Source: Trypanosoma brucei gambiense DAL972
Lineage: Eukaryota > Euglenozoa > Kinetoplastea > Trypanosomatida > Trypanosomatidae
NCBI RefSeq assembly: GCF_000210295.1
Contig: NC_026736.1
Coordinates: 186,001-250,000 of the forward strand
Direction: 5' to 3'
Length of the DNA stretch: 64,000 nucleotides
Below are positions 38,614 through 48,223 of this stretch, piece by piece; positions within the stretch are counted from its first letter, which is position 1; each line of letters begins with the position of its first letter. The translations under genes and the position numbers were made by a program. Below the pieces are notes generated by a model. That model was not told where the DNA came from. It saw only the letters and a list, made by a program, of their open reading frames with translations, and searched no databases.

Positions 38614-41535
38614 ATGTCGTACCCACACAACTTTGACCACCAGGCGCCACCTCTACAACAACTGCAGCAACAAGCACCTCCTCCATTACCACACGGGTCG
38701 TGGGCTCCGCAGCCAAACCAGAGTCCAGGTGTACCATTTAATGGTGTGGGTCCGGGGATAACGGGAGCTTACGGCGCGGCAAGTGCCTCGGGTAACGCAC
38801 CTACGGCACAGGATTGGTACTACAACCAATGCCCTACTTCGGCTTCCGGTGCACCTTATAGCAATGGGACGAACAACTTCGCCTACACACCCGAGATGCA
38901 GTACCAACCGCCGCACGCGCAGCAGCAACAGCAGCAGCAACAACTGTCGTATAAAATTCCATCGGCGGCGGCAGCCCAACCACCATTCCCAGGCCTCGGT
39001 GCGACGGCGGCAAGTTCTCCCCACACGCCCGCTACCGTTGGTCAATATTCTGAACACCCACCTGCCGCCCGGCACCACGACGTTTCGGAACGCAACGAGC
39101 ATCGGGGAATTCCTTGTCAGGAGAACTTACGTTCCTTTCCTGCGCCTCAGTCACGGCATAGTGCAGATTCAGAGAGACAGTCCACCGGCCCTCCACCTAA
39201 TTATGTGCGTCCTCCTCCGAGACGCGCTGTGGACCTCGTTAAGGCGCCTAACCCTAATGAGTGTGTACCTCCTTCCTCGGACAGTCTCATGTCCAACCAC
39301 TCTAACCTCCAGTTTCCATCTGGTGCAGATGCCAACATTAGCAACGCAAGCGTAAAGTTTTTTCGACCGACGATGAAGTGGGTGCCCGCAAGTGCCAATC
39401 TCGTGAAGGACAGCCGCGTGCCATTTGGGGCTGTGATTGCCCCTCTTTGCCAACCCGTTGATCCGCAGGAAGAGGTTCCGTGTGTTTCCGGTTACCCACC
39501 CGTTCGGTGTCAGCGCTGCCGAGCTTATGTTTCTTGTCACGCGCGCTTTACAAACATGGGTCGAAACTGGGTTTGCCCTCTCTGCAGTATGTGCAACGAT
39601 GTGAGCGAAGAGTACTTCTGCAACTTAGATAATCAGGGCCAGCGGTTGGATAAGATGCAGCGACCAGAACTTTCACGGGGGAGCGTGGAGTTCGACGTGG
39701 ATGCATATCCTGAGTATGCGTTACGGAACAGCGATGATGCGGCTCTCGAAGCTAGACCACTGCATTATCTGTTTCTGTTGGATGTGTCGGTAAAGGCGGC
39801 AACGACATTTCTGTCTGACTATGTGGATGCTTTACTCCGCTCACTTCACGAGATGGCAGTTCAGTATCCCGAGTGCCGCGTTGCCTTTATCACGTACGCA
39901 TCAACGCTTCACTTCTATAATGTCCGTCACCCTCGCATGCCCCAAATGATTGTTTCAGACGTGTGCAACCCGTTCGTACCCCTTCCCTTCACGAGTCTCT
40001 GCTGGCTTACACTCGGCACTGAGTTAGACTTGGTGGATGCGTTCTTGTTGCGTGTACCGGAGTATGCGAGTGACCTCCGTGAGACCGGCTGCGTGCTGGG
40101 TGCTGCGGTGGAGGTGGCAAAACTCGTGTTGTCCGGGCAGCATGGTGGTCGCGTTATTATAACCGCGCATAAGGCACCACAAAATGGGATCGGCGCTATC
40201 AAACCGCGCGAGCAGCATGTCCTATACGGAACGGAAAAGGAAAAGGAACTGCTGCGCCCGCTAGACGGATACTGGCAGACGATTGCAACCACGTGTGCAA
40301 AGGAGCAGATTTCACTTGATTTGCACATGTTCGCTGATGAATATTGCGAATTGGTGACCCTCTCACATCCCTGCCACGTCACAAACGGCCGTGTACATCT
40401 CTTCTCCAACTACGATAGTCAAACTGACGCCGTTGAACTGCAGGCTGTGCTTGATCAGGCGCTGTTAGAGGAGGCCGGTTATGCTGGTATACTGCGTGTT
40501 CGCTGCAGCACCGGTCTGCGTGTTCAGAGGTATCATGGACATTTCTTCTCCCAAGACAAGCACGATATGGATCTTGTTCACGTTCAGGGCTCCTCCTCCT
40601 TTTATGTTGAATTTGCGCATGAGTCGAAGCCTGATAGCAGTTCTGCCGCATACTTTCAAACCGCGTTACTGTACACCACGCGTAGGGGCAATCGTCGGGT
40701 GCGCGTTCACTCAGTGCGAATACCGATAGCTTCGTCTATTTCATCAATTTTCGATGGAGACACTGTGGCAGTCCTGATGGCATACATACACCAGGTTATT
40801 TCTAATTCGGTGAACAAGGGGTTGAAATACGCTAGGGAACAGATGCATCAGCAACTGTTACAACTGTTAACTAGCTACCGCCGTGTTGTTTCACAGAAAT
40901 CCACATCGGTGCTGCTTATGCCTGGTAGCCTCCGTCTTATGCCACTCTACACGCTGTGTGTCCTGAAATCCGATGCAATTGCCGAGGGTACTACTGTTCG
41001 TATCGACGACCGGGTGCAGAAACTCTTTCACTTACTTACTGTTCCCACTCATCAATGCCTTTCGTACTTTTACCCCACCCTTTACGCCATGCATTCGTCG
41101 ATGGAGGAAACGTTCTGTGGGGCGATAAACCCCGAGACCGGTGACTGCGTTATGCCACCGCGGAAACGACTGTTCTACGAAAGTATTACAACTGACGGTG
41201 TGTACATTCTTTGTGATGAGCAGGCACGGTCGGTGTACTTGTGGGTTGGCTCTGCTGTGACGCCTGAGATATCTTTGGAGTTGTTCGGAACGGCGAATTC
41301 AGCAGAGGTGGGGCGCAGCGTATTCTTCGATCACTTTGGGGAGCGGCTGCGGAACGTACTGTGGGCTTGCCTGAATCGTGATGGACGCATGCGGCGTTTG
41401 GTGATTTTGCATCAGAAGGACCGGGGTGAGGAAGCTTTCTTTAAGCAACTGAAGGAAGAAGGTGAAGGAGGAACGATGAGTTACGACCAACTACTGTTGA
41501 AACTGCACAAAGCGGTGGGCGAGTTGGCGTTATGA
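38614..41535 (+). CDS. SEC24: COPII coat subunit Sec24
   Basis: The protein has 973 residues from ATG 38614. The first about 250 residues are Pro/Gln-rich and disordered, as in all Sec24 proteins, with a poly-Gln near residue 106. The zinc finger has Cys299-x2-Cys302 and Cys321-x2-Cys324 (RCQRC ... CPLC). The vWA-like trunk follows (LHYLFLLDVSVKAA, then FITYASTLHFYNV), then the beta-barrel and helical regions. A gelsolin-like domain with VYLWVGSAVTPEI lies near residue 880. The protein forms the Sec23/Sec24 inner COPII coat and selects cargo at ER exit sites. It is Sec24 rather than Sec23 because of the long Pro/Gln N-terminus and this finger type. From memory T. brucei has two Sec24 paralogues; this is probably Sec24.1. 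Confidence 0.96.
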   Translation: MSYPHNFDHQAPPLQQLQQQAPPPLPHGSWAPQPNQSPGVPFNGVGPGITGAYGAASASGNAPTAQDWYYNQCPTSASGAPYSNGTNNFAYTPEMQYQPPHAQQQQQQQQLSYKIPSAAAAQPPFPGLGATAASSPHTPATVGQYSEHPPAARHHDVSERNEHRGIPCQENLRSFPAPQSRHSADSERQSTGPPPNYVRPPPRRAVDLVKAPNPNECVPPSSDSLMSNHSNLQFPSGADANISNASVKFFRPTMKWVPASANLVKDSRVPFGAVIAPLCQPVDPQEEVPCVSGYPPVRCQRCRAYVSCHARFTNMGRNWVCPLCSMCNDVSEEYFCNLDNQGQRLDKMQRPELSRGSVEFDVDAYPEYALRNSDDAALEARPLHYLFLLDVSVKAATTFLSDYVDALLRSLHEMAVQYPECRVAFITYASTLHFYNVRHPRMPQMIVSDVCNPFVPLPFTSLCWLTLGTELDLVDAFLLRVPEYASDLRETGCVLGAAVEVAKLVLSGQHGGRVIITAHKAPQNGIGAIKPREQHVLYGTEKEKELLRPLDGYWQTIATTCAKEQISLDLHMFADEYCELVTLSHPCHVTNGRVHLFSNYDSQTDAVELQAVLDQALLEEAGYAGILRVRCSTGLRVQRYHGHFFSQDKHDMDLVHVQGSSSFYVEFAHESKPDSSSAAYFQTALLYTTRRGNRRVRVHSVRIPIASSISSIFDGDTVAVLMAYIHQVISNSVNKGLKYAREQMHQQLLQLLTSYRRVVSQKSTSVLLMPGSLRLMPLYTLCVLKSDAIAEGTTVRIDDRVQKLFHLLTVPTHQCLSYFYPTLYAMHSSMEETFCGAINPETGDCVMPPRKRLFYESITTDGVYILCDEQARSVYLWVGSAVTPEISLELFGTANSAEVGRSVFFDHFGERLRNVLWACLNRDGRMRRLVILHQKDRGEEAFFKQLKEEGEGGTMSYDQLLLKLHKAVGELAL

Positions 41536-41627
41536 TATCCATCCGCTTCTTTCCCCCTTTTTAAAAATTTTTAGGTGTGTTACTGCAGGCCTTCGGTTGC
41601 TCGTGCCTGGGCGGATGATGGCACTCT

Positions 41628-41645
41628 TATATATATATATATATT
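41628..41645. repeat. TA microsatellite
   Basis: Nine TA units downstream of SEC24. Confidence 0.9.
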
Positions 41646-41812
41646 CTGCATATGGTCGTTTATTTGGCGCATGAGAGGTTTCGTGTGGTTGTCATAATTA
41701 GTTGTGTCGCTTACGTCACTCCGCTGAGAGTGACTCCGTGTAAATCGTTTGTTGCGCGACCCCTTTTTTTCTTTTGTTTCCCCCTTGAAGGTGAGGCGCA
41801 ACGGTGAACCTT

Positions 41813-42067
41813 ATGGCGAAGGGTGGTCCTTCGCAGCGCTTTCGGAAACTGAATAATAGGGGTTTATGTGCGTTTTCGTGTTTTTGCTTGCGGAGGTTCA
41901 AATTCAAATCAAACTTTGAAGCACCAAAAGAATCGAGAGGGGATATGAGGGGAATCGGAATGATAGCGAATAACCGGGATCATCGCGATGAAAAGGAAGG
42001 AGAAAGAGATTTGAAGAAGCGAAACGTGGAAGAATTGAGGGAAGAGGAAGTACTTGTTGTGGAATAA
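41813..42067 (+). CDS. Possible small gene, 84 residues, unrecognised
   Basis: The ATG at 41813 comes 22 nt after AG 41790-41791, itself preceded by a strong pyrimidine tract (41761-41788), so the arrangement is that of a trans-spliced gene. The product starts MAKGGPSQRFRKLNN, has a short Cys/Phe stretch near residue 20-27, and ends in a charged Glu/Arg/Lys helix (residues 55-84). Third-position composition is not distinctive, and the 3' half may simply reflect an A/G-rich spacer. No family is recognised. It could equally be part of the 3' untranslated region of SEC24 or of the SLX1 leader. Confidence 0.3.
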   Translation: MAKGGPSQRFRKLNNRGLCAFSCFCLRRFKFKSNFEAPKESRGDMRGIGMIANNRDHRDEKEGERDLKKRNVEELREEEVLVVE

Positions 42068-42958
42068 ATTCAGTACTTAATATAGAGCACTTCACACATG
42101 TCTCTTTCACTCCCTTTGCCTCCGCTAGTTTGTTTCTTTTTCCGTATATTCCCTCTTCCCTTACCGCTGCACTAACAATAATCCTCGTTAGGTGACTGAA
42201 GGAGGGCTTAAGTGCGTGCGTTAATTCACTCTCTTTATCTTGTTGGTAATGGTAATCCGAGGGAGTGTGAGGAGATTTAAAACAAGAAATTGTAAACAAA
42301 AGAAACTTAAGGGTGAATGGACGAACATTCACCATTTGGGGCACATGAGTATGTGTGCATATGTTGGTGTTTTGTTAGTAGAAATATTTATATGTACGAA
42401 GTTGAGCGGCTGTGCATCTGTCATCCCTTTGTGCGTAAGAGACCGGAAACCAGTGGAGTGAAAAAGAAGGAGCGTGGAGGGGAGGGGGGAAGAATTGAGC
42501 CATGGTGTCGGTGACGTGAGAAAATAATTCGCGTTAAGCTTGTTTCACTTATTCTTTCCAACTTACCTCGTGTTTCTTAACTCCTTCCTTTCGTTTCCTT
42601 TCTCCGCTTCTTCTCTCGCTCTCAAATAACATTTTGATTTTTTTTTGTCATACTTCCTTTTTGTTTCTTTTGGTTCGCTCACGTAGGATGCAAAATTGGA
42701 ACCATTGATCTGTTTGTTGTTTCCTTCTTACATTTCCTTTAATCTCTACGCGTCTTTGCGCTGTTTCATTTCTGTGCTAAAAGTTTTTATCTCAATAGCG
42801 GCCCTAAGTGTTCATGCTGTTAAGCGCTAAAGTCTTCTCGTTGGGAGTGAACGTGCAATCACAGGCTTAGACGAGTGTCAGGAGGAAGCAGCAGGGGAAA
42901 CGTGTGAGGTTACGCAAGTCAGTGAAAGCAGGGGTTCCAGATACCTTACTTGACGCGC

Positions 42959-42970
42959 ATATATATACAT

Positions 42971-43004
<34 letters not shown>
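42959..43004. repeat. Compound TA/CA/TA microsatellite
   Basis: TA units, then about seven CA units, then about ten TA units, about 90 nt before the SLX1 start. Confidence 0.9.
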
Positions 43005-43094
43005 TTGTTTATTTATTTATTGGTGTGGAACTGAGTGTTTCTCTCTTTTCTTTCTGGTTCGCGTTTGGATCCCGTCTACCCCAGAAAAACGGAA

Positions 43095-44630
43095 ATGGAC
43101 ACCCGGTTTCACTGTGTCTATTTACTCACAAGCTTGGACCCTCAATGTGAAGGCGCGCACTACATTGGATACACGGTGAATCCCATCCGGCGCCTTCGGC
43201 AGCATAATGGAGAATTGGTGAACGGCGCAAGACGAACAAAGAGAAACGGACGGCCGTGGCTGCTTCTAATGTGTGTCTCCGGCTTCGGTGAAGACCGCAT
43301 AGCGCTCAAGTTTGAATGGTGCTGGCAGAATCCATCGAAGTCCACGCGGTTAAAGTCACACGTATCTCAGCTACGGTGTGTTCACAAACTGACCCACGCT
43401 GTCGGTGTTCTGCTGCTGCTGTTGCGCACGGAACTTTTCTCTAGGCTGCAACTGACACTCCACATTTTTGATCGGAAGCACTTTGATAAGGTGATCTCAC
43501 AATTGCTGTCGGCACTGCCGACAATGGAGCCGCTGGTGGAGACGTCTCTTCTTCGTGTGGAAAGCACGACTATAGAGCAGTTCCAGACCCAATACATGAA
43601 TGACGGGCAGTGGGGTGCAGCGGTAGATTGCGGCGCTTACTTCATGCGAGCACCACCGGGAGCTAACGTCGACGTCAGCAAGCCTATCGTCGGCGGCCAG
43701 GATAATACACTTCGTTGCGGCGTCATGCATAACAACTTGTGTGAAGAAGAAGTCATCAGACAGCATGTAAAGGAGCGAACATTGCTTGAGTCCGGGCACT
43801 ACCCCTGCTCGTTATGCTCGCTGCCGCTGAGAGCGCCGTATTTCTTGCGCTGCTCACGCACGCCATTCTGCAGGCTTCGTGCGCACATTGTGTGTCTTGC
43901 CATGTGGTTTATCTATGATTCCGCACAACGTGGTGGCGACCCTCTGGTGAAAGATGCCGGGCCAGCGGAGGTGGCGGAGAACAGCAACGACGCTGCCTGT
44001 CAAGTGAATGAGAACTGCTATTCCCTTTCTGGCTGTGGGCCTGTTGTTGGTGGTATTTTCAATCACGACGCATACACGGACCGAAGAGACGACAACTCGC
44101 CGCCGTCCCCACCTTGTCCCCTTCCCACTCAATCATCACAGGCGGATGCATCGTTGGCTGCAACGAGTTTGCCGCTTGTACCACGAGCGCCATGCGATTG
44201 TCCATTATGTGATGAGGAGTTGCAATGGAGCGCGCTCGTCTACGATCTGAAGCGCCGGGTGGCGGTGGAGAAGCGCCGTGCAGAACGTGAAAGGCGGGAG
44301 GCTATGGACGCCGAGTTCGCGCAAAGATTTCAACGCCTTCAGTCTGAGAGCAACAAAAAATCGACAGCGCGGGAGCGGGGTGCATTGGAGGGTGTGAGAC
44401 GAAAGCGAAGGCGGCGCGGGGAGGTAGCAGCCAAGTTAACTCAACAAACAGCAGTTCGGCACGAGCCCACATCGGGCGCTTCTGGTGATCGTGCTCATTC
44501 CGCTCCGCCAGCCCCTTCATGTGGAGGGTTTGATGAAATTCCCGCCAACGTCACGAACCCCACCGCTCCGCTACATGCTGATGTCTTGCAGGTCACAGAG
44601 TTCAACGTCGACGAGTGGCTTAACCACTGA
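43095..44630 (+). CDS. SLX1: Structure-specific endonuclease SLX1
   Basis: The protein has 511 residues from ATG 43095, 11 nt after AG 43083-43084; the upstream GTG (43035) lies in the pyrimidine tract and is rejected. The N-terminus is a GIY-YIG nuclease: [28 protein letters not shown] with the catalytic Arg, then [13 protein letters not shown] and [11 protein letters not shown] with the catalytic Glu. A C4HC3-type RING follows: CSLCSLPL at about residue 237, [13 protein letters not shown], and after a long acidic and Ser-rich insertion [12 protein letters not shown] near residue 370. This domain pair is unique to SLX1. SLX1 with SLX4 resolves Holliday junctions and branched DNA in the nucleus. 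No SLX4 is recognisable in the window. The tail is basic with possible nuclear-localisation signals (RRKRRRRG). Confidence 0.94.
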   Translation: MDTRFHCVYLLTSLDPQCEGAHYIGYTVNPIRRLRQHNGELVNGARRTKRNGRPWLLLMCVSGFGEDRIALKFEWCWQNPSKSTRLKSHVSQLRCVHKLTHAVGVLLLLLRTELFSRLQLTLHIFDRKHFDKVISQLLSALPTMEPLVETSLLRVESTTIEQFQTQYMNDGQWGAAVDCGAYFMRAPPGANVDVSKPIVGGQDNTLRCGVMHNNLCEEEVIRQHVKERTLLESGHYPCSLCSLPLRAPYFLRCSRTPFCRLRAHIVCLAMWFIYDSAQRGGDPLVKDAGPAEVAENSNDAACQVNENCYSLSGCGPVVGGIFNHDAYTDRRDDNSPPSPPCPLPTQSSQADASLAATSLPLVPRAPCDCPLCDEELQWSALVYDLKRRVAVEKRRAERERREAMDAEFAQRFQRLQSESNKKSTARERGALEGVRRKRRRRGEVAAKLTQQTAVRHEPTSGASGDRAHSAPPAPSCGGFDEIPANVTNPTAPLHADVLQVTEFNVDEWLNH

Positions 44631-45062
44631 ACCGTATTGTACTCTTGTGGGCGGAATGAAGTTGTGACACGCAAAATGAATATTTTTGTGCGTTTGCGTG
44701 TAGATCTTGGTGGAGGGGGTTGCTGTCACTTCCGCTTGTCCTGCTTTTCTTGCTCTTAGTGCTAGGAGGTAGATGCTTTTTCGGTTTTTATCTTCGTGTG
44801 TTTACAGTAAGCAGTTGTTTAGGTGGAATGTGTCATCACCGTCTAAACTCAGTTTTCCCCCCCTCCTTTTTCATCATCCTCCAATTATTTCTTGTCTTTG
44901 TGTTTCCGTTCATTCCTCTTAGATGCTATTGTTTGTAGAGGCATAGTTTTCCTCTTACTTGTGTTTACCTCTTGTTTTCGATTTGGTTTCCGTGTTCTGA
45001 GGCACGTCCGCCGAGTAAGGTACGGAATTTAGAATACAAAAAGAAATATTTGTTACCGTCTA
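44631..45062 (+). other. Intergenic region
   Basis: No gene is seen. It is pyrimidine-rich throughout (44700-44990), with several AGs before the ATG at 45063. Confidence 0.5.
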
Positions 45063-45833
45063 ATGATTTTCGGGGAAGATATTGAACCGCAGGACTCGGT
45101 GGCCGTGTCATGTGGAAGCACTAACATGGTCAACAACACGCCCAAAGAGGCCCTTGTGCTGCAGCGACGTGGCCGATGGGTCATGAAGCTGGCAGTTGCC
45201 CTTTTTCTCAGCGGAAAGGATCTACAAAGTGAGGGGGAGCTTTCCATCATGCACAGCGAAATTTGGAGTTACGCCGCGCTCGGCAATGAGGCGGTACGTC
45301 GCGGGTACGTTCCGTTAGGCACACCGGTGGCAGGGGCACAGTCCGTATGGAAGCGAAAGCTCGGTGAGTTGTGGTTGGAAAAAGGTTTTGAACCTTGTAT
45401 GATTCAACTGGAGCCATACTTTCAGCAAGAGTTTGAACGACTGTTGGCGAAGGGGATTCTGAAACCGCAATCGGGCACAGAAAAGGATAGTAATTGCAGT
45501 GCAGTACGTCCAGTTGACACACCGGAACCTGCGAGACTTTCTTCACGAAACAACGGAGCTGTGGAGGAGTTCGCAAAGCCGTTAGCGAGCCTATATGAGG
45601 CCTCCTTGCGATATCTGCGTAGTGTTGGTATGAAGACGACCGCATCAACAAATGGATGGGTCAGCGCTGAGGAGCTCTACTCATACTTAAAAGACCGCAA
45701 GCACAGTCTAATAGTGAAGGTGCCCGATGATATCGTGAGCGAATGCGATGTTCTTCCCACTACACCAGCCCGTCTCCTCGTAGTGCTTTCTCAACTTGAT
45801 TTGATTGGACGGCTCCAGTTCCGGTGGGAGTAG
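45063..45833 (+). CDS. Degenerate RNase III-like half of a Dicer-like locus (reading frame 1)
   Basis: The protein has 256 residues from ATG 45063. Residues about 28-83 resemble the start of an RNase III domain without its catalytic residues. KEALVLQ and VMKLAVALFL take the place of NE.LE.LGD.VL; then comes Glu57-Gly-Glu-Leu-Ser, matching the conserved EGELS, and SYAALGNEAVRRGYVP, matching the ASLV.N..LA..A..LGL helix. The acidic metal ligands of the signature are replaced. The remainder includes a winged-helix-like end (GWVSAEELYSYLKDR, LLVVLSQLDLIGRLQF). It ends only 35 nt before the ATG of an intact RNase III frame. I suspect both are parts of a single two-domain Dicer-like protein (DCL2 in T. 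brucei, from memory), separated here by a one-base shift. Confidence 0.7.
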   Translation: MIFGEDIEPQDSVAVSCGSTNMVNNTPKEALVLQRRGRWVMKLAVALFLSGKDLQSEGELSIMHSEIWSYAALGNEAVRRGYVPLGTPVAGAQSVWKRKLGELWLEKGFEPCMIQLEPYFQQEFERLLAKGILKPQSGTEKDSNCSAVRPVDTPEPARLSSRNNGAVEEFAKPLASLYEASLRYLRSVGMKTTASTNGWVSAEELYSYLKDRKHSLIVKVPDDIVSECDVLPTTPARLLVVLSQLDLIGRLQFRWE

Positions 45834-45867
45834 CTCGAAAGTTGACGGAAAAAGGGATGATGAACGT

Positions 45868-47907
45868 ATGTCGCTTGGGGATGAGCAGGAGGAGTGCTCA
45901 GTGAGCGTTCGTGCGGCGTGGGCGCACAAAGATAGCTCTCTCGCTTCCAAGGTAGTGTCTGATCACCCCAAAATGGCGCTTGAGAAGGCGTTGGAGATTT
46001 TCAGCCCCTGTAGAGAAATTTATGATTTTGTTGAATCCGTTGAGCGCTGGGAGGCGACGGCAAAACTCCACGGGCGTGAGATACCGACGTTTCGCCCCTT
46101 TCTGATGCTTGCGGTGGGTGATTCGATCAGAGCCCGTATCCCCAAAGATCCTGTGCGGCGGGCAGCCGCTCTGTTAGCAAGTAAGGTGACAACTAAGTCG
46201 GCCTTTCTTTCTGTCAGTAGGAGCTTTTTAGGTTTGCATCTACAGCGCCCAGTGTGTGTTGTGCATTCAAACATTTTTGAGGGGGGTGCCATGCATTTGA
46301 GGCAGACTGCGGGTCACGGCCAGCCCCCTAGGGGGGTGCTGCTCCTTCACTTGAGTGACATAGTTTATAATGCCATTTCAAATGTGGATACAAAACGTGG
46401 GGCACTATTTGTCAAATCCGAAATTTTATACTGTGGCGATGCTTCATCTGTACGCAGCGAGCCAATCAAATCTCTTTGTCTAGAGACTGAGGAGCCTAAA
46501 ACTTGCACAGAACCCCCTTCCACCAGTGCACTGCTATTTGCCCGCCTTGCTGAGAAAAGTATCACTTTCAACGTACCAGCGGAATCGCCGAGGGTCAGTT
46601 CGCCAACGTTGGCGAACAGGATTTTAACGTTGAAACGTCCCACTCCAACAACAAACGCTACTGAGTTTCTCTGCGGGTTGCGCTCGCTTAGTCATGGGAT
46701 GGGGAATTTCGCAAGGGAGGCATTCTTCAAAAAGTGGATAGAGGACATCCTCGCATTATTGAGAGCCAGAAACAACAGAAATGGAAGTGACCGAAGTAAT
46801 AGTTGCAGAACGCCGACGGAAAAGGTATTGAGCGTCACTCCTGACTGTGTATACACCGACTTCTCTTTGATTATTGCAGGGAAACAAAAAAAAGATAATA
46901 GCCGTCCACCTGGTTTGCGGAGTTTATCGAAGGAGTTAATCAACGGTATAGCAGAGGGTGGATGCGATCCATTGTACATCAAGAGCAAACAAGAAGGTAC
47001 GATTGTGGTTTATTTTCAATCCACGGTAAGCGACGAGAGGGACGTTACTGAATTTTTTTTCAGCAGCCCGTTGCTGCTTTTGCGTTCTTCATATACCGTA
47101 GGAGATAATGAGGGCAAACAAACGGAGGAGGAGACATCAGTTGCCAATCATCGCTCCGCGCTGTTTTTGCGTGTTGACAAAAGCAGCGACAGTTTTGCCG
47201 AGGGAGATACCTTCAGGAGCTTGACGGTTGTTGAATTGGACAGGGAGCAAAAGAAGGTCGCAGAGGCCTTGCGTAGCGACTGTAACACAGAAGTGACACT
47301 ACGGTCGGTGGAATTGTGTGTTGATGAGTGGTGTTTGGAGGTGTTAGTTCCCCTCGAAAAAGTTGTTGAGGAATGCATATTTGCCCCAATCAAGCAATGC
47401 CTTTATGGTCGTGGAAATTCTGAGTCTCCATTCCTGCTGCTTTCGGAAGCAGATCAAGCAAAACTCGAGCAGTCTTTGATGGAGCAACTGTTGTTAGCTG
47501 TCACTCCGGTGAAGAACGAAGCCCTTGAGTACCTGGGCGATGCCGTTCTTGATTTCGTTGTCGCCCAGGAAAAACTGAACAGCTGGACAGGGGGCCCCAT
47601 AGTTGATGCTACGTGCAACGCATCTCTCGCTAAGTGTCTTTTTCCGCAATTGCGCAATTACTTTGAAATGAAATTGGGGATCTCCAACCAGAAACGACAA
47701 GCCGATATGGTGGAAGCCATTTTTGGTGCTGTTGCCATGGCGTTATGGGTCATTCCCCGCCGAAAAGTTTTGGAATCATCGACGGATACAACGGTGACCG
47801 GAAGTGGAGGAGGCGAAACGCCGGCAGCTGGAGGACTCCTTCCCTTCGCGGCTCTTCTGTCGGTCACTAAAGCATTGATGGATGCGTTGAATATTACCAC
47901 TCAGTGA
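45868..47907 (+). CDS. DCL2: Dicer-like RNase III, catalytic half (reading frame 2; probable DCL2)
   Basis: The protein has 679 residues from ATG 45868; the same frame is open back to 45805. The C-terminus has a full RNase III signature, NEALEYLGDAVLDFVV (residues 550-565), with ligands Glu554 and Asp558. It is followed by QADMVEAIFGA with Asp613 and Glu616, so all four catalytic acids are present. Upstream residues show no helicase or PAZ domain I can recognise. In T. brucei two Dicer-like nucleases feed RNA interference, and I recall DCL2, the nuclear one, at this chromosome 3 position. An ATG pair at 45857 and 45860, out of frame, precedes the ATG at 45868 and would start a short overlapping frame. 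That is unfavourable for a separate gene and favours fusion to the preceding frame. Confidence 0.85.
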   Translation: MSLGDEQEECSVSVRAAWAHKDSSLASKVVSDHPKMALEKALEIFSPCREIYDFVESVERWEATAKLHGREIPTFRPFLMLAVGDSIRARIPKDPVRRAAALLASKVTTKSAFLSVSRSFLGLHLQRPVCVVHSNIFEGGAMHLRQTAGHGQPPRGVLLLHLSDIVYNAISNVDTKRGALFVKSEILYCGDASSVRSEPIKSLCLETEEPKTCTEPPSTSALLFARLAEKSITFNVPAESPRVSSPTLANRILTLKRPTPTTNATEFLCGLRSLSHGMGNFAREAFFKKWIEDILALLRARNNRNGSDRSNSCRTPTEKVLSVTPDCVYTDFSLIIAGKQKKDNSRPPGLRSLSKELINGIAEGGCDPLYIKSKQEGTIVVYFQSTVSDERDVTEFFFSSPLLLLRSSYTVGDNEGKQTEEETSVANHRSALFLRVDKSSDSFAEGDTFRSLTVVELDREQKKVAEALRSDCNTEVTLRSVELCVDEWCLEVLVPLEKVVEECIFAPIKQCLYGRGNSESPFLLLSEADQAKLEQSLMEQLLLAVTPVKNEALEYLGDAVLDFVVAQEKLNSWTGGPIVDATCNASLAKCLFPQLRNYFEMKLGISNQKRQADMVEAIFGAVAMALWVIPRRKVLESSTDTTVTGSGGGETPAAGGLLPFAALLSVTKALMDALNITTQ

Positions 47908-48223
47908 TTCATTCTCTTACTGACATTGCTGTTGTCGGGGACGGGGAAATTATGTATGTGTGTTTCTTGTGCAACACTTTTGGGCTAACATGAGAAACAC
48001 ATGAACGTAAAAACGGGCCGATTGCAATAACTTAGCGGTGCTAAGCCATGGCTACTCACCTTAGATACTTCCTTTCGTTCTTTTTTTTCTCCTGTTAATA
48101 AGCCCTTTCTTCCTATCCTTCCACTTTTTGACAGGCCGTCGTCGCACTACAAGTAGTTTTTGCTAGTTTAAGTTGTCATCTACTCAAAACCAAACCCACC
48201 AGCACATTATATAGGGGCGGGGG
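47908..48223 (+). other. Intergenic region with pyrimidine tract
   Basis: No gene is seen. Pyrimidine tracts cover 48071-48093 and 48104-48129, with AG at 48101-48102 and 48133-48134 as likely acceptors for the phosphatase gene. Confidence 0.6.

Larger units (their letters stand above)
41536..43094 (+). other. Long intergenic region with two microsatellites and a possible small gene
   Basis: It contains TA repeats (41628-41645; 42959-43004 as TA/CA/TA) and a well-formed acceptor at 41761-41791 that leads into an 84-codon frame listed separately. From 42540 to 42780 the strand is pyrimidine-rich. The SLX1 acceptor is the tract at 43037-43060 with AG 43083-43084. Confidence 0.55.
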
